NCBI GenBank assembly: GCA_902806095.1
Contig: CADCVF010000070.1
Span: 1-64,000, forward strand
DNA: 64,000 nucleotides
Origin: an uncultured Rubrobacteraceae bacterium
GTDB taxonomy: Bacteria; Actinomycetota; Rubrobacteria; Rubrobacterales; Rubrobacteraceae
Direction: 5' to 3'
A model generated the notes under the pieces. It did no database searches. It was not told the DNA's origin and saw nothing but the letters and a program-made list of their open reading frames with translations. The position numbers and the translations under genes were made by a program. Each line of letters opens with the position of its first letter. Position 1 is the first letter of the stretch. Below, piece by piece: positions 15,419 through 24,166 of this stretch.

Positions 15419-17044
15419 ATGCTAGAGGGACTAGTCCAGGACTTCCAACTCACCCTGCCCTACATCCTGCGGCGGGCTGAGCAGCTCTACGGGCACCGCG
15501 AGATCGTCACCCGGCGCCCCGACAAGTCTTTCCACAGACACACCTACGCTGACTTCGTCTCCCGCACCAAGAAGCTCGCCGTAGCCCTCGGGAACCTTGG
15601 ACTCGAATCCGGCGACCGGGTCGGCACGCTGGGCTGGAACACGTACCAGCACCTCGAAGCGTATTTCGGTGTCCCTTCGTCGGGGCTGGTGTTGCACACC
15701 CTCAACCCCAGGCTGCACGAGGACGACCTCGACTACATCGCCAACCACGCCGAGGATAAGGTCATGCTCGTCGACGAGAGCCTCGTTCCTGTCTTCGAGA
15801 AGATCAGGGGACGTACTGGCGTCGAGCACGCCGTGGTCGTGACGGAGGGCGGGGATGTGCCCGATGGCATGGTCTCCTATGAGGATCTGATCGGGGACGC
15901 CGACGAGGCTGACTTCGAGTACCCTGACTTCGACGAGAAGCAGGCTGCGGCGATGTGCTACACGTCGGGGACGACGGGACGCCCGAAGGGGGCCCTCTAC
16001 TCACACCGCTCGATGGTACTCCACTCCATGATGGCGGCGATGGGCAACACGTTCGCTCTCTCTGAGGCCGACTGTGTGCTGCCTGTCGTCCCGATGTTCC
16101 ACGTCAACGCGTGGGGCCTGCCCTTCGCCTCTGTCCTCGTCGGGGCCAAACTGATGATGCCAGGTCCGAACCTTGACCCTGCGAGCGTTCTCGAGGATCT
16201 GGAGCAGGAAGAGGTGACGCTCACGGCTGGTGTCCCCACCGTCTTCCTTGCGGTCCTACAGGCCCTGGACGCGGAGCCTGAGAGGTACGACCTGTCGAAG
16301 CTGCGCGCGATGGTAATCGGGGGGTCTGCGGCACCCAAGGGCGTCATCAGAGACTACAAGGAGCGGCACGGGATCGAGATCGTCCACGCCTGGGGCATGA
16401 CGGAGATGAGCCCCATCGGGACCGTGGCCAACCTGACCACGGAGATGAAGAAGCTCCCTAAGGAGGAGCAACTCGAGTACGATGCCAAGCAGGGGTACCC
16501 CGTACCGTTCGTGGAGATACGCGCCCGCGGCGACGAGGGCTTCGTGCCTTGGGACGGCGAGACGATGGGCGAGCTGGAAGTTCGTGGCCCGTGGGTCGCA
16601 AGCTCGTATTACGAAGCGCCGGAGGGGGACGACAAGTTCACGGACGACGGGTGGTTCAAGACGGGGGATGTCGTCACCATAGACCGTTTCGGGTTCATCC
16701 AGATCACCGACCGCAGCAAAGACCTCATAAAGAGCGGGGGGGAGTGGATCTCCTCGGTCGAGCTAGAGAACGCTCTTATGGCCCACCCCGCCGTCTCCCA
16801 GGCCTGTGTGATCGCCATCCCCCACGAGAAGTGGGACGAGAGGCCTCTGGCCGCTATTGTCCTCATGGAGGGCGAGAGCGTGACGGGGGACGAGCTGCAC
16901 GTCCACCTCGAAGAGGACTTCGCGAGTTTCTGGTTGCCCGACGCCTACGAGTTCGTCGAGGCCATACCGATGACTGCGACGGGCAAGTTCCAGAAGTTGA
17001 AGCTGCGCGAGCAGTTCGAAGGCTACACGTCACCCAAGAGCTAG
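15419..17044 (+). CDS. Fatty acid-CoA ligase (AMP-forming)
   Basis: ANL-superfamily acyl-CoA synthetase, 541 aa, activating a medium- or long-chain fatty acid to acyl-CoA via an acyl-adenylate. The P-loop-like motif YTSGTTGRPKGALYSHR is near residue 180, HAWGMTEMSPIG near 320, the hinge TGDVVTIDRFGFIQITDRSKD near 420, and the catalytic Lys lies in TATGKFQKLKLRE near the end. Overall it resembles the AlkK/medium-chain group. The ATG follows GAGGAGACGAT. One base separates it from the membrane-anchored sulfotransferase at 17046, so both are probably one transcript. That pairing could point to sulfation of a lipid, but it is only context. Confidence 0.93.
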   Translation: MLEGLVQDFQLTLPYILRRAEQLYGHREIVTRRPDKSFHRHTYADFVSRTKKLAVALGNLGLESGDRVGTLGWNTYQHLEAYFGVPSSGLVLHTLNPRLHEDDLDYIANHAEDKVMLVDESLVPVFEKIRGRTGVEHAVVVTEGGDVPDGMVSYEDLIGDADEADFEYPDFDEKQAAAMCYTSGTTGRPKGALYSHRSMVLHSMMAAMGNTFALSEADCVLPVVPMFHVNAWGLPFASVLVGAKLMMPGPNLDPASVLEDLEQEEVTLTAGVPTVFLAVLQALDAEPERYDLSKLRAMVIGGSAAPKGVIRDYKERHGIEIVHAWGMTEMSPIGTVANLTTEMKKLPKEEQLEYDAKQGYPVPFVEIRARGDEGFVPWDGETMGELEVRGPWVASSYYEAPEGDDKFTDDGWFKTGDVVTIDRFGFIQITDRSKDLIKSGGEWISSVELENALMAHPAVSQACVIAIPHEKWDERPLAAIVLMEGESVTGDELHVHLEEDFASFWLPDAYEFVEAIPMTATGKFQKLKLREQFEGYTSPKS

Positions 17045-17045
17045 G

Positions 17046-17795
17046 GTGAAGGTCATAGGGGCCGGCTTTGGCCGGACGGGCACGATGTCGCTGAAGATCG
17101 CGCTCGAGACCCTTGGCCTCGACCCTTGCTACCACATGACCGAGGTCTTCGCGCACCCCGAGCACACGGGATTCTGGATCTCCGCCTGGCAAGTGGAGCC
17201 GGCAGACTGGGAAGGGATTCTAGGAGTCTACGAGGCGGCCGTGGACTGGCCGGCCTGCACTTTCTACGAGGAGCTCATGGAGCGACACCCCGACGCGAAG
17301 GTGATCCTGAGCGTCCGCGACCCCGAACGCTGGTACGAGAGCGTGCGCAACACCATCTACGAGCTGAGCGTGGTCGTTCCCCGCCACCCCCTCTACCGCA
17401 TCGGCTACACGTTCGTCAGGCTCTTCGTTTTCCGCGGACCAGGGAACATCGACCTGGCGCACGAGATCATCTGGCAGGGCACCTTCGACGGCCGCTTCGA
17501 GGACAAGAACCACGCCATAGAGGTCTTCGAGCGCCACAACGCAGAGGTCAAACGGCGTGTTCCCGAGAACAGGCTACTCGTCTACGATGTAAAGTCGGGC
17601 TGGGGACCCCTGTGTGAGTTCCTCGGAGTCGAAGAGCCGGAAGAACCGTTCCCCCGCACGAACGACACGGCACAGATGCGGCGCAGGTTGCGGGGAGTAA
17701 AGGCCATCTCCATCGCCGTGCCCACGACCCTGACGCTCTTGGTCGCGGCCGCTCTGGTGCTGTTCCTCAGGCGTGCCAGAGTTCTAGCCCCTTGA
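17046..17795 (+). CDS. Sulfotransferase family protein with C-terminal membrane anchor
   Basis: P-loop protein of the Sulfotransfer_4 type, 249 aa. GAGFGRTGTMSLKIAL (residues 5-20) is the PAPS-binding loop and SVRDPERWYESV near residue 91 holds the 3'-phosphate-contacting Arg. RVPENRLLVYDVKSGWGPL and the FLG segment near residue 195 are also typical. A hydrophobic span (about 224-243) followed by RRAR makes a C-terminal anchor with the catalytic domain facing the cytoplasm. The GTG start is 1 bp after the acyl-CoA ligase stop. It would use PAPS made by the ATP sulfurylase and APS kinase of the neighbouring island. The acceptor is unknown; lipid or lipid-linked acceptors fit the anchor. Confidence 0.85.
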   Translation: MKVIGAGFGRTGTMSLKIALETLGLDPCYHMTEVFAHPEHTGFWISAWQVEPADWEGILGVYEAAVDWPACTFYEELMERHPDAKVILSVRDPERWYESVRNTIYELSVVVPRHPLYRIGYTFVRLFVFRGPGNIDLAHEIIWQGTFDGRFEDKNHAIEVFERHNAEVKRRVPENRLLVYDVKSGWGPLCEFLGVEEPEEPFPRTNDTAQMRRRLRGVKAISIAVPTTLTLLVAAALVLFLRRARVLAP

Positions 17796-17810
17796 TCCCC
17801 GGCATATCCC

Positions 17811-19067
17811 TCAACTCCCGGTCTGCGCAGAGGCTGCGAAGCTAGGCGCGGGACGCTCGACGATGGGCCAGTGCAGGCCAGCGGCCACGAGGGCGAGGGC
17901 GATGCCGGCCAACCACACCGGCATGAAAGAGCCGGTTTGCTCGATAGCGAGGCCACCGAGCCAAACTCCGAGGAACGCCCCGACCTGGTGGCTGAGGAAT
18001 ACTATGCCGAAAAGCGTCGCGAGGTTCCTCGTCCCGAACATTACGGCGACGAGCCCCGAGGTAAGCGGCACCGTAGAAAGCCACAGAACTCCCATCGCAG
18101 CCGCGAAGATGAGCACCACAGTCGGGGTCGGAGGCAGGGTGATGAAAAGCGCGATGACGACGGCCCTCGAGAGGTAGATCCCGGCGAGCAGACGCCGCTT
18201 GCTGTGGCGTGCGCCGAGGACTCCCGAGCCGTATGACCCCACGATGTTGAACAAGCCGATGAACGCCAAAGCCCAGGCCGCCACTGCTGGCCCTGCGGTG
18301 TCCATCCCCCCGTGCGAGTGCCCGGCGGTGACGGCGATGTGGGCAGGCAAATGCGTCGTTATGAACGCCACGTGGAAACCACACACGAAGAACCCGGCAA
18401 CGAGCAGTAAGTAGCTGCCATGCCCGAAAGCTTGCCGAACCGCGTCGCGGGCTGCTAACGGCGGTTCCATTGTATCCTGCTGCCTACTTCCACCCTTAAG
18501 GGCCACGGCGAGCGCGGGAACGATCACCATGGAACCGGCGAGCAGCAGGAGTGCGGCCTGCCACCCGTAATCTGCGAGGAACGCCTGTCCGAGTGGGGCG
18601 AACACGAACTGCCCGAGCGAACCTGCGGCGGTCGCGAGTCCCATGGCCTGCGAGCTCTTATCTTCCGGAACGAGCCGCCCCAACGCAGCGATAACGATGG
18701 TGAACGAGGCACCCGAGAGTCCCAATCCAACGAGCACGCCGGCCGTGAGGTTGAAGGCCAGCGGCGTCGGGCTTACGGCCATGAGTGCGACGCCTGCAGC
18801 GTAGACGACGCCACCAGCGGCGAGTACCCGGGCCGAGCCAAAGCGGTCAGCAATGGCCCCGGCGAACGGTTGTCCTATGCCCCAGACGAGGTTCTGTATC
18901 GCAATAGCAAGCGCGAAGACCTCCGGCGACCAGCCGCGTCCCTCGCCAATCGGGGCCGCAAACAGGCCGAAGCTCGTCCTCAACCCGTAGGTGATGAGAG
19001 CGATCAAACACCCGCATCCCACGACGAATGCCGGGGACCTCCACCATCCCGACCCGCCAGCTACCAA
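17811..19067 (-). CDS. MFS transporter
   Basis: Major facilitator superfamily protein, 418 aa, with about twelve hydrophobic segments. A motif-A like loop, GAIADRFGSARVL, is near residue 60, and the second half repeats it weakly (GVLGARHSKRRLLAG). The domain pattern matches the oxalate/formate or monocarboxylate-type MFS group, but I cannot assign a substrate. The central loop (KGGSRQQDTMEPPLAARDA) is hydrophilic as expected between the two six-helix bundles. The TTG start follows GCGGAGGTAAGCG. It converges with the sulfotransferase gene and diverges from the CocE-type hydrolase. Confidence 0.9.
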   Translation of the reverse strand: MVAGGSGWWRSPAFVVGCGCLIALITYGLRTSFGLFAAPIGEGRGWSPEVFALAIAIQNLVWGIGQPFAGAIADRFGSARVLAAGGVVYAAGVALMAVSPTPLAFNLTAGVLVGLGLSGASFTIVIAALGRLVPEDKSSQAMGLATAAGSLGQFVFAPLGQAFLADYGWQAALLLLAGSMVIVPALAVALKGGSRQQDTMEPPLAARDAVRQAFGHGSYLLLVAGFFVCGFHVAFITTHLPAHIAVTAGHSHGGMDTAGPAVAAWALAFIGLFNIVGSYGSGVLGARHSKRRLLAGIYLSRAVVIALFITLPPTPTVVLIFAAAMGVLWLSTVPLTSGLVAVMFGTRNLATLFGIVFLSHQVGAFLGVWLGGLAIEQTGSFMPVWLAGIALALVAAGLHWPIVERPAPSFAASAQTGS

Positions 19068-19090
19068 ACGCTTACCTCCGCGTTGAAGGA

Positions 19091-19122
19091 GCTAGTCAGC
19101 ACTTCAGCACTTCAGCTTTTTG
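19091..19122. repeat. Short repeat unit of the CTGAAATGCTGAC family
   Basis: GCTAGTCAGCACTTCAGCACTTCAGCTTTTTG, with three CAGC-spaced units and no hairpin. Unusually it lies between divergent genes rather than at a 3' end. Confidence 0.6.
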
Positions 19123-19246
19123 TTCTCTCACGGCCGAATTCGCACTTTGCGGGTGGTCGATGATTTGCACGTCACTCCAATCTCATGTTCGCCACTATAA
19201 ACGTATCGGAATGATCAGTCGCATACAAGGGGGTGTATGTTGCACA

Positions 19247-21070
19247 ATGCCTGAGATCCTGACCCGGGGTTCGGGTAGACTCAAGGCGGGCCGAGTTCGA
19301 CAGTGGAAGGACGTTTTGGACAGAACACGTGGGGTGCTTATCCAGAAGAACGTGCCGGCCGGGATGCGCGACGGCACGAACCTGATGTCCAACGTCTACC
19401 GGCCGGCCGCAGGCGGTGAATACCCTGTCCTACTGACACGTCTCCCCTACGGCAAGGACCTCCCATCGGACGGGTCGGTCATGGACCCCGTGAGGGCTGC
19501 AGAGGCCGGCTACATCGTCGTCGTGCAGGACGTGCGCGGCCGTTACCGTTCGGAAGGAGAGTTCGTCCCCTTCGTCGCTGAGTACGAGGACGGCTACGAC
19601 ACCGTCGAGTGGGCCGCGAATCTCCCCGATTCCAACGGGTCGGTCGGCATGTACGGCCTCTCTTACTTTGGGAAGACACAGTGGCACGCCGCCGTCATGC
19701 GGCCGCCCTCGCTGAAGAGCATGGTCCCTGGCCTCACCTGGGGCAACCACTTGAACGGCGTCCAGATGCGCGGCGGCGTCCAGGAGCTAGGCCTGATGCA
19801 GTACTGGGCACAGACGGCGCTGACCCTCGACCTCCTGTTCCGCAAGTACGCAGGTGACCGCGAGCGCATCGGGGAGGAGCTCCCCGATCTGATCCATACT
19901 ATAGACACCCTCCTCGCCGGCGGCGGCTACGACGTACTGCCGCTCACGGGTCTTCCGAACCCTGACGAGCTGGTCCCTTTTGTGGAAAGAGGCTTCGGTC
20001 GCAGCGTGCACCACGAGGACTGGGAGTACCTCAATATCGAAGGCAAGTACGAGAACGTAGACGCGCCGACCTTCCACATCGGCGGCTGGTACGACTGCTT
20101 TATCGGGGAGACGCTCCGCCAGTACGAGGCGATGAAAGAACGCTCTCGGGAAGCAGGGTTACGTCCGCCGCGCCTCTTGGTCGGCCCGTGGACGCACGGG
20201 GACTTTGGCAGCACCTTCGGGGAGCTCGACTTCGGCATCGGGAGCTCGGGCATGTTCCTCGACTACAGGGGCGACCTGACAGCCGCCCACCTCCGCTGGT
20301 TCGACGCCACCCTGAAAGGAGACGAGGGTGCCCTGGAAGACACGCCCCCGGTAAAGGTTTTCGTCATGGGAGAGAACCGCTGGCGTGGCTACGAGGAGTG
20401 GCCGCCTCCGGGGTCGCGTGAGAAGGCCTGGCACTTGCGCGCCGACGGCTCGCTGCGCCGCGAACCAGGTGCAGCCAGGGACGAGCCTGCACGCTACGAC
20501 TACGACCCCGAGGATCCCGTCCCGACGTTGGGTGGTTCTGTGCTCATGGCCGCCATTCACGGCTCGGGGCCGAGGGATCAGCGGCCCATTGAGGGCAGGC
20601 CCGACGTGCTCGTCTACACGAGTCCGACCCTTGAGGGTCCTCTTACGGTCCTCGGTTCCGTCTGCGTCACGCTCTTCGCGGCCTCTTCCGCCCTCGATAC
20701 GGACTTCGTGGCGCGGCTCGTCGACGTCTATCCTGACGGGCGGGCGATCTGCGTCGCCGACGGCATCTTGCGGGCGAGCGCTAGGGAGAGTTACCCTGCG
20801 CCCGGCGTGGTGAGTCCTGTGGCGCCCTCGCCGATCGAGCCTGGCGGGGTCTACGAGTACGTCATCGACCTGTGGGCCACGGGCATCACGTTCCTCCCGG
20901 GACACAGTATGCGGGTGGAGATCACATCGAGTTCCCATCCCCGCTGGGAGCGCAACCTCAACACCGGCGAGAGCGCACTACAGTCCTCCCGTACCCGGGT
21001 AGCCAGCCAGACCATCTTCCACGACGCGGGGCGGCCGAGCAGGATCACGCTGACCGTAGTAGAAGGGTAG
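19247..21070 (+). CDS. CocE/NonD family hydrolase (X-Pro dipeptidyl-peptidase type)
   Basis: Alpha/beta-hydrolase of the CocE/NonD family, about 607 aa from the ATG at 19247. An earlier in-frame start is possible, but AGGGGGTG lies upstream of this one. The nucleophile motif GMYGLSYFG is about residues 131-139, the cap domain follows, and HGDFGSTFGELDFG near residue 325 holds the His region. The C-terminal jelly-roll domain (PLTVLGSVCVTLFAASSALDTDFVARLVDVYPDG) is complete and ends with SSSHPRWERNLNTGE. Members hydrolyse esters (cocaine, glutaryl-7-ACA) or cleave dipeptides; no substrate can be named here. It is soluble, with no signal peptide. An SDR gene follows 4 bp later. Confidence 0.9.
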   Translation: MPEILTRGSGRLKAGRVRQWKDVLDRTRGVLIQKNVPAGMRDGTNLMSNVYRPAAGGEYPVLLTRLPYGKDLPSDGSVMDPVRAAEAGYIVVVQDVRGRYRSEGEFVPFVAEYEDGYDTVEWAANLPDSNGSVGMYGLSYFGKTQWHAAVMRPPSLKSMVPGLTWGNHLNGVQMRGGVQELGLMQYWAQTALTLDLLFRKYAGDRERIGEELPDLIHTIDTLLAGGGYDVLPLTGLPNPDELVPFVERGFGRSVHHEDWEYLNIEGKYENVDAPTFHIGGWYDCFIGETLRQYEAMKERSREAGLRPPRLLVGPWTHGDFGSTFGELDFGIGSSGMFLDYRGDLTAAHLRWFDATLKGDEGALEDTPPVKVFVMGENRWRGYEEWPPPGSREKAWHLRADGSLRREPGAARDEPARYDYDPEDPVPTLGGSVLMAAIHGSGPRDQRPIEGRPDVLVYTSPTLEGPLTVLGSVCVTLFAASSALDTDFVARLVDVYPDGRAICVADGILRASARESYPAPGVVSPVAPSPIEPGGVYEYVIDLWATGITFLPGHSMRVEITSSSHPRWERNLNTGESALQSSRTRVASQTIFHDAGRPSRITLTVVEG

Positions 21071-21074
21071 AGGG

Positions 21075-21923
21075 ATGAACGCCTCGAAAGCAGTCTTCAT
21101 AACCGGCTGTTCCTCAGGCATCGGGTGGAACACCGCCGGGCGGCTCGCTGACGCGGGCTGGAGAGTCTACGCCACAGCCCGCGACGTCGAGAAGATAGCC
21201 CCGCTCGAAAGGAGTGGTTGCGAACTCCTACCCCTCGACGTGACCGATGAGGATTCGATGGTCTCGGCCGTCGAGGAGGTCGAGCGACGGGAGGGGGCCG
21301 TCGGGGTGCTCGTCAACAACGCGGGCTACAGCCAGTCAGGGGCCGTGGAGGCGGTGCCTATGGATAAAGTCCGCCGTCAGTTCGAGACGAACGTCTTCGG
21401 GCTGGTGCGGATGTGCCAGCTAGTGTTGCCGGGGATGCGACGGCAGGGTTACGGTAGGATCGTCAACGTCTCCTCCATGGGTGGGAAGCTGACCTTCCCA
21501 GGCGGCGGCTACTACCACGCGACCAAACACGCCGTCGAGGCGCTTAGCGACGCCCTGCGCTTCGAGGTAGAAGGCTTCGGCGTAAGGGTCTCCGTCATAG
21601 AACCAGGCCTCATCCGCACCGGCTTCGCACACGCCGCCGTCGGGTCGATAGACAGCCCCCAAGGCGGACCCTACGCCGGCTTCGATGAGGCCGTCGCGCG
21701 GGCTACGTCGGAGAACTACGAACGGGGACCCATCTCCAGGCTGGGCGGAGGACCCGAGGCGGTCGCCGGGAAGGTGGAGGAAGCGATATCCGCCCAACGC
21801 CCTCGCAGCCGTTACGCCGTTACACCATCTGCACACCTCTTCCTCTGGCTCAGGCGTCTGCTTCCGGACAGGACGTGGGATGCTGTGCTCAGAACGAGCT
21901 ATCCCCAACCAGGAAGGTCCTAA
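21075..21923 (+). CDS. SDR family oxidoreductase
   Basis: Short-chain dehydrogenase, 282 aa. The cofactor motif TGCSSGIG is at residues 10-17, NNAGYSQSG near 85, NVSSMGG with the catalytic Ser near 133, and YYHATKHAVEAL supplies Tyr and Lys near 148. The extended C-terminal part (SRYAVTPSAHLFLWLRRLLPDRTWD) is typical of the group that includes retinol/17-beta-hydroxysteroid-like dehydrogenases. It starts at ATG with GTAGAGGG upstream and is 4 bp from the CocE-type gene, so the pair is likely one operon. Substrate unknown. Confidence 0.92.
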   Translation: MNASKAVFITGCSSGIGWNTAGRLADAGWRVYATARDVEKIAPLERSGCELLPLDVTDEDSMVSAVEEVERREGAVGVLVNNAGYSQSGAVEAVPMDKVRRQFETNVFGLVRMCQLVLPGMRRQGYGRIVNVSSMGGKLTFPGGGYYHATKHAVEALSDALRFEVEGFGVRVSVIEPGLIRTGFAHAAVGSIDSPQGGPYAGFDEAVARATSENYERGPISRLGGGPEAVAGKVEEAISAQRPRSRYAVTPSAHLFLWLRRLLPDRTWDAVLRTSYPQPGRS

Positions 21924-21979
21924 AGCGGTTTGCAGGAGGCTGCGGCTACAGGCTTAGGGCATCAGGTTCCAGTTAAACC

Positions 21980-22051
21980 AAGCTGAAGTACTGAAATGCT
22001 GGCCAGCCGAAGTGCGCGGCTCGAGGAAGGGTCAACCCTTCCTCGAGCCGC
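21980..22051. repeat. Repeat unit plus perfect 16-bp hairpin between converging genes
   Basis: AAGCTGAAGTACTGAAATGCTGG is a copy of the intergenic repeat. It is followed by GCGGCTCGAGGAAGGG (22016-22031), loop TCAA, and the exact reverse complement to 22051. The site lies between convergent genes, so a bidirectional terminator is plausible, though no T-run is seen. Confidence 0.75.
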
Positions 22052-22054
22052 CGA

Positions 22055-22810
22055 TCAAGCACCCCTTCGGATCACGTCGAGGGCCGTCGAGTAAGCGTTC
22101 AGAGGGCGGTTGTCATCCATGGGCACGACAGTAACGTCGGCGCCTCGCCCGGCGACCACGGCGAAGGCCGGGTCGTTGGTGTCCATTACCACGATCGTCG
22201 GGATGCCGGCGGCGATCGCAGCGCCCGCGAAACCGTGGTCGGCGACCACCAGGTCGACCGCACCGCTCTGCCGCAGCACGTCCCTCATGGGCTCGGGGTC
22301 GTGGGTGTGGAACAGGCTTGCCCCGTCGCCGAGGGTGGCTACCGACTCGGCCCAGTCAAGGGATATTCCTCGCTCGTAGCGCCCGCGCGTCTCGACGGTA
22401 AGGACGTCGCCGCCCAACTCCTGGGCCCATCGGGCGAGCCCAAGGTAGTAGAGGATCAGGGCTCCAGGATGCCCGGTGGCGAAGAAAAGGCGCCCACCCG
22501 GGGCGGCGACGGCTCCTATCCGCTCTCCGGCCTCGACGAGCCCCGCGGCCGTGCGCTCCGGGTCGATACACCCACGTCCCGGATTCTCCTCTCTGTCCGG
22601 CGGGTTGCCAATCTGATGGCTGACCGCATCGTAGGTCTCCCCGAAACCCACATCCTGCAGCAGATCTTCCATCCCGAACGTGTTGGACTCGTCGTGCTCG
22701 AGCAGCAGCCCTATCTTGCGGAGGTTGTTCTCGGCGCCGTGGGAGGTGCGACTACCCGCTACCCCGGCTTCGGAGAGACGGTATGCGTACTGTCCGAGCA
22801 GAGGATTCAC
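22055..22810 (-). CDS. Conserved actinobacterial protein annotated as phosphatase
   Basis: A 251-aa soluble protein resembling a conserved actinobacterial group usually labelled phosphatase. Shared blocks are the N-terminal ENNLRKIGLL, GCIDPERTAAGL, FATGHPGALILYYLGLA, SLFHTHDPEPMRDVL and VVADHGFAGAAIAAGIPTI with VMDTNDPAFA. The conserved TGHP, HTH and DHG residues suggest metal or phosphate chemistry, but activity has not to my knowledge been shown. The start is a GTG without an obvious ribosome site. It lies 27 bp downstream of the thioesterase gene on the same strand, so it may be the last gene of that CoA-metabolism group. Confidence 0.75.
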   Translation of the reverse strand: MNPLLGQYAYRLSEAGVAGSRTSHGAENNLRKIGLLLEHDESNTFGMEDLLQDVGFGETYDAVSHQIGNPPDREENPGRGCIDPERTAAGLVEAGERIGAVAAPGGRLFFATGHPGALILYYLGLARWAQELGGDVLTVETRGRYERGISLDWAESVATLGDGASLFHTHDPEPMRDVLRQSGAVDLVVADHGFAGAAIAAGIPTIVVMDTNDPAFAVVAGRGADVTVVPMDDNRPLNAYSTALDVIRRGA

Positions 22811-22837
22811 TGAGTCCGAGTTTAGCAGAGCGCGATC

Positions 22838-23236
22838 TCACGGCGCGCCTGGTGCGAAGCGGAGCAGTTCCTCGGGCATCCTGACGGGTTTGCCTGTAGT
22901 CAGGTCGACGCAGGCGTGGCGCGTGTGGCCCGTGACAAGAACTTCTCCATCCTTGAGGACCTCGTAATCGAAGCGAAGGGAGACCTTGCCGAGTTCGGCG
23001 AGGCGCGTGCTCAGGGTCAGCTCGTCGTCGAAGTAGGCCGGTCTGCGGTAGTTGAGGAGCGCCTCGACGACGACGAGGCCACGACCCTGGCGTTCCATCT
23101 CCCTGTAAGAGTGTCCTGTGGCGCGCAGCCACTCCACGCGTCCGACCTCGAAGTAGGATAGGTAGGTGGCGTTATTGACGTGGCCCTGGGCGTCGACCTC
23201 GGCGTACCGGGCCCGTATTTTGGTCTCGTGGGTTAT
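22838..23236 (-). CDS. 4HBT-type acyl-CoA thioesterase (start unclear)
   Basis: Hot-dog-fold thioesterase of the YbgC/FadM type that hydrolyses acyl-CoA. Reading upstream of the first canonical start (GTG at 23137) gives RARYAEVDAQGHVNNATYLSYFEVGRVEW, which contains the catalytic Asp and the GHVNN motif, so the protein must begin further up. In that frame no ATG, GTG or TTG exists between the preceding stop and 23137. ATA at 23236, overlapping the TAA stop of the enoyl-CoA hydratase with GAGGG upstream, is the best-placed candidate and gives 132 aa. A non-canonical start or a base error near 23235 are the options. Confidence 0.75.
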   Translation of the reverse strand: MTHETKIRARYAEVDAQGHVNNATYLSYFEVGRVEWLRATGHSYREMERQGRGLVVVEALLNYRRPAYFDDELTLSTRLAELGKVSLRFDYEVLKDGEVLVTGHTRHACVDLTTGKPVRMPEELLRFAPGAP

Positions 23237-24006
23237 CGTCCCTCGAACGCCGGTTTGCGCTTCTCGCCGAAAGCGTTCATGCCCTCGCGGGCGTCCTCGG
23301 TGGCGAAGAGCAGGGCGAACTGGTCCGCCTCGAACTCGAGGCCGCTTATGAGGTCGACGTCGAGTGACCGGTTCGCGGCCGCTTTCGCGTGCCTGACAGC
23401 GAGGGGTCCGTTGGCAGAGATCTCCGCCGCAAGCTCCCTGGCCGCGTTCAACGCTTCGCCCTCGGCGACGACGCGGTTGACGAGGCCTAGCTGCCTGGCT
23501 TCTTCGGCGCTTATGCGACGGCCCGTGAAGATCAACTCCTTGGCTAGCGCAGGCCCGATCAGACGCGGCAGGCGCTGGGTGCCTCCCATGCCAGGGAGTA
23601 TCCCGAGGCCGACCTCGGGGAAGCCGAAGGTCGCGTTCTCGGAGGCTATCCTGATGTCGCAGGCGATCGCGACCTCGCAGCCTCCGCCGAGCGCGTAGCC
23701 GTTCACGGCTGCTATGGTCGGGATGGGACTCCTGTCGAGGAGGGCCATCGCGGCGTGCCCGATCTCTGAGAACCGCTTGGCCTCCAGGGGTTCCATGATG
23801 CTCATGGCCCTGATGTCGGCCCCCGCGATAAAAGCTCGCTCCCCCGCTCCCGTAACGATGATCGCGCGAGGCCCTTCGGACTCGAGCTCGAGCAGAGCCT
23901 GCCCGATCTCCTCGACCACCTGCCTGTCCAGGGCGTTCAACCTCTCCTGGCGGTCGACGGTCAGTACTGCGACATCGTCGTCTTGTTGTATCTTCACGTA
24001 ATCCAT
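23233..24006 (-). CDS. Enoyl-CoA hydratase/isomerase family protein
   Basis: Crotonase-fold enzyme, 257 aa. The oxyanion-hole segments are ERAFIAGADIRAM (about residues 60-72) and NGYALGGGCEVAIACD (about 100-115). The two catalytic Glu positions are represented by E in GGGCE and E in FGFPEVGLGILPGMGG near residue 136, so hydratase activity is likely. The C-terminal EKRKPAFEGR tail is standard. The ATG is at 24006. It overlaps the downstream thioesterase reading frame at its stop codon. Together with the acyl-CoA ligase and the B12-binding subunit it suggests fatty or branched acid breakdown. Confidence 0.94.
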   Translation of the reverse strand: MDYVKIQQDDDVAVLTVDRQERLNALDRQVVEEIGQALLELESEGPRAIIVTGAGERAFIAGADIRAMSIMEPLEAKRFSEIGHAAMALLDRSPIPTIAAVNGYALGGGCEVAIACDIRIASENATFGFPEVGLGILPGMGGTQRLPRLIGPALAKELIFTGRRISAEEARQLGLVNRVVAEGEALNAARELAAEISANGPLAVRHAKAAANRSLDVDLISGLEFEADQFALLFATEDAREGMNAFGEKRKPAFEGR

Positions 24007-24025
24007 GTGCCTCCCTTCGGTCGGC

Positions 24026-24166
24026 AGCTAGTCAGCATTTCAGCTGGAGACGACCCTCAAAGAATACGTGCTCCTCTGGGATTCTCTCAAGCGCAAAGGA
24101 GTCTCTCCACCCACCAAATAGCTGACATGCTGACAAGGCGGCAAAGCCGCCGTGCTGACTAGCTTA
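24026..24166. repeat. Intergenic repeat units flanking the ECH upstream region
   Basis: CAGCTAGTCAGCATTTCAGCTGG (24027-24049) and, further on, AGCTGACATGCTGACAAGGCGGCAAAGCCGCCGTGCTGACTAGC (24119-24162), which includes the perfect hairpin GGCGGC-AAA-GCCGCC. The unit sits between the B12-binding gene and the hydratase, both on the minus strand. Confidence 0.75.
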
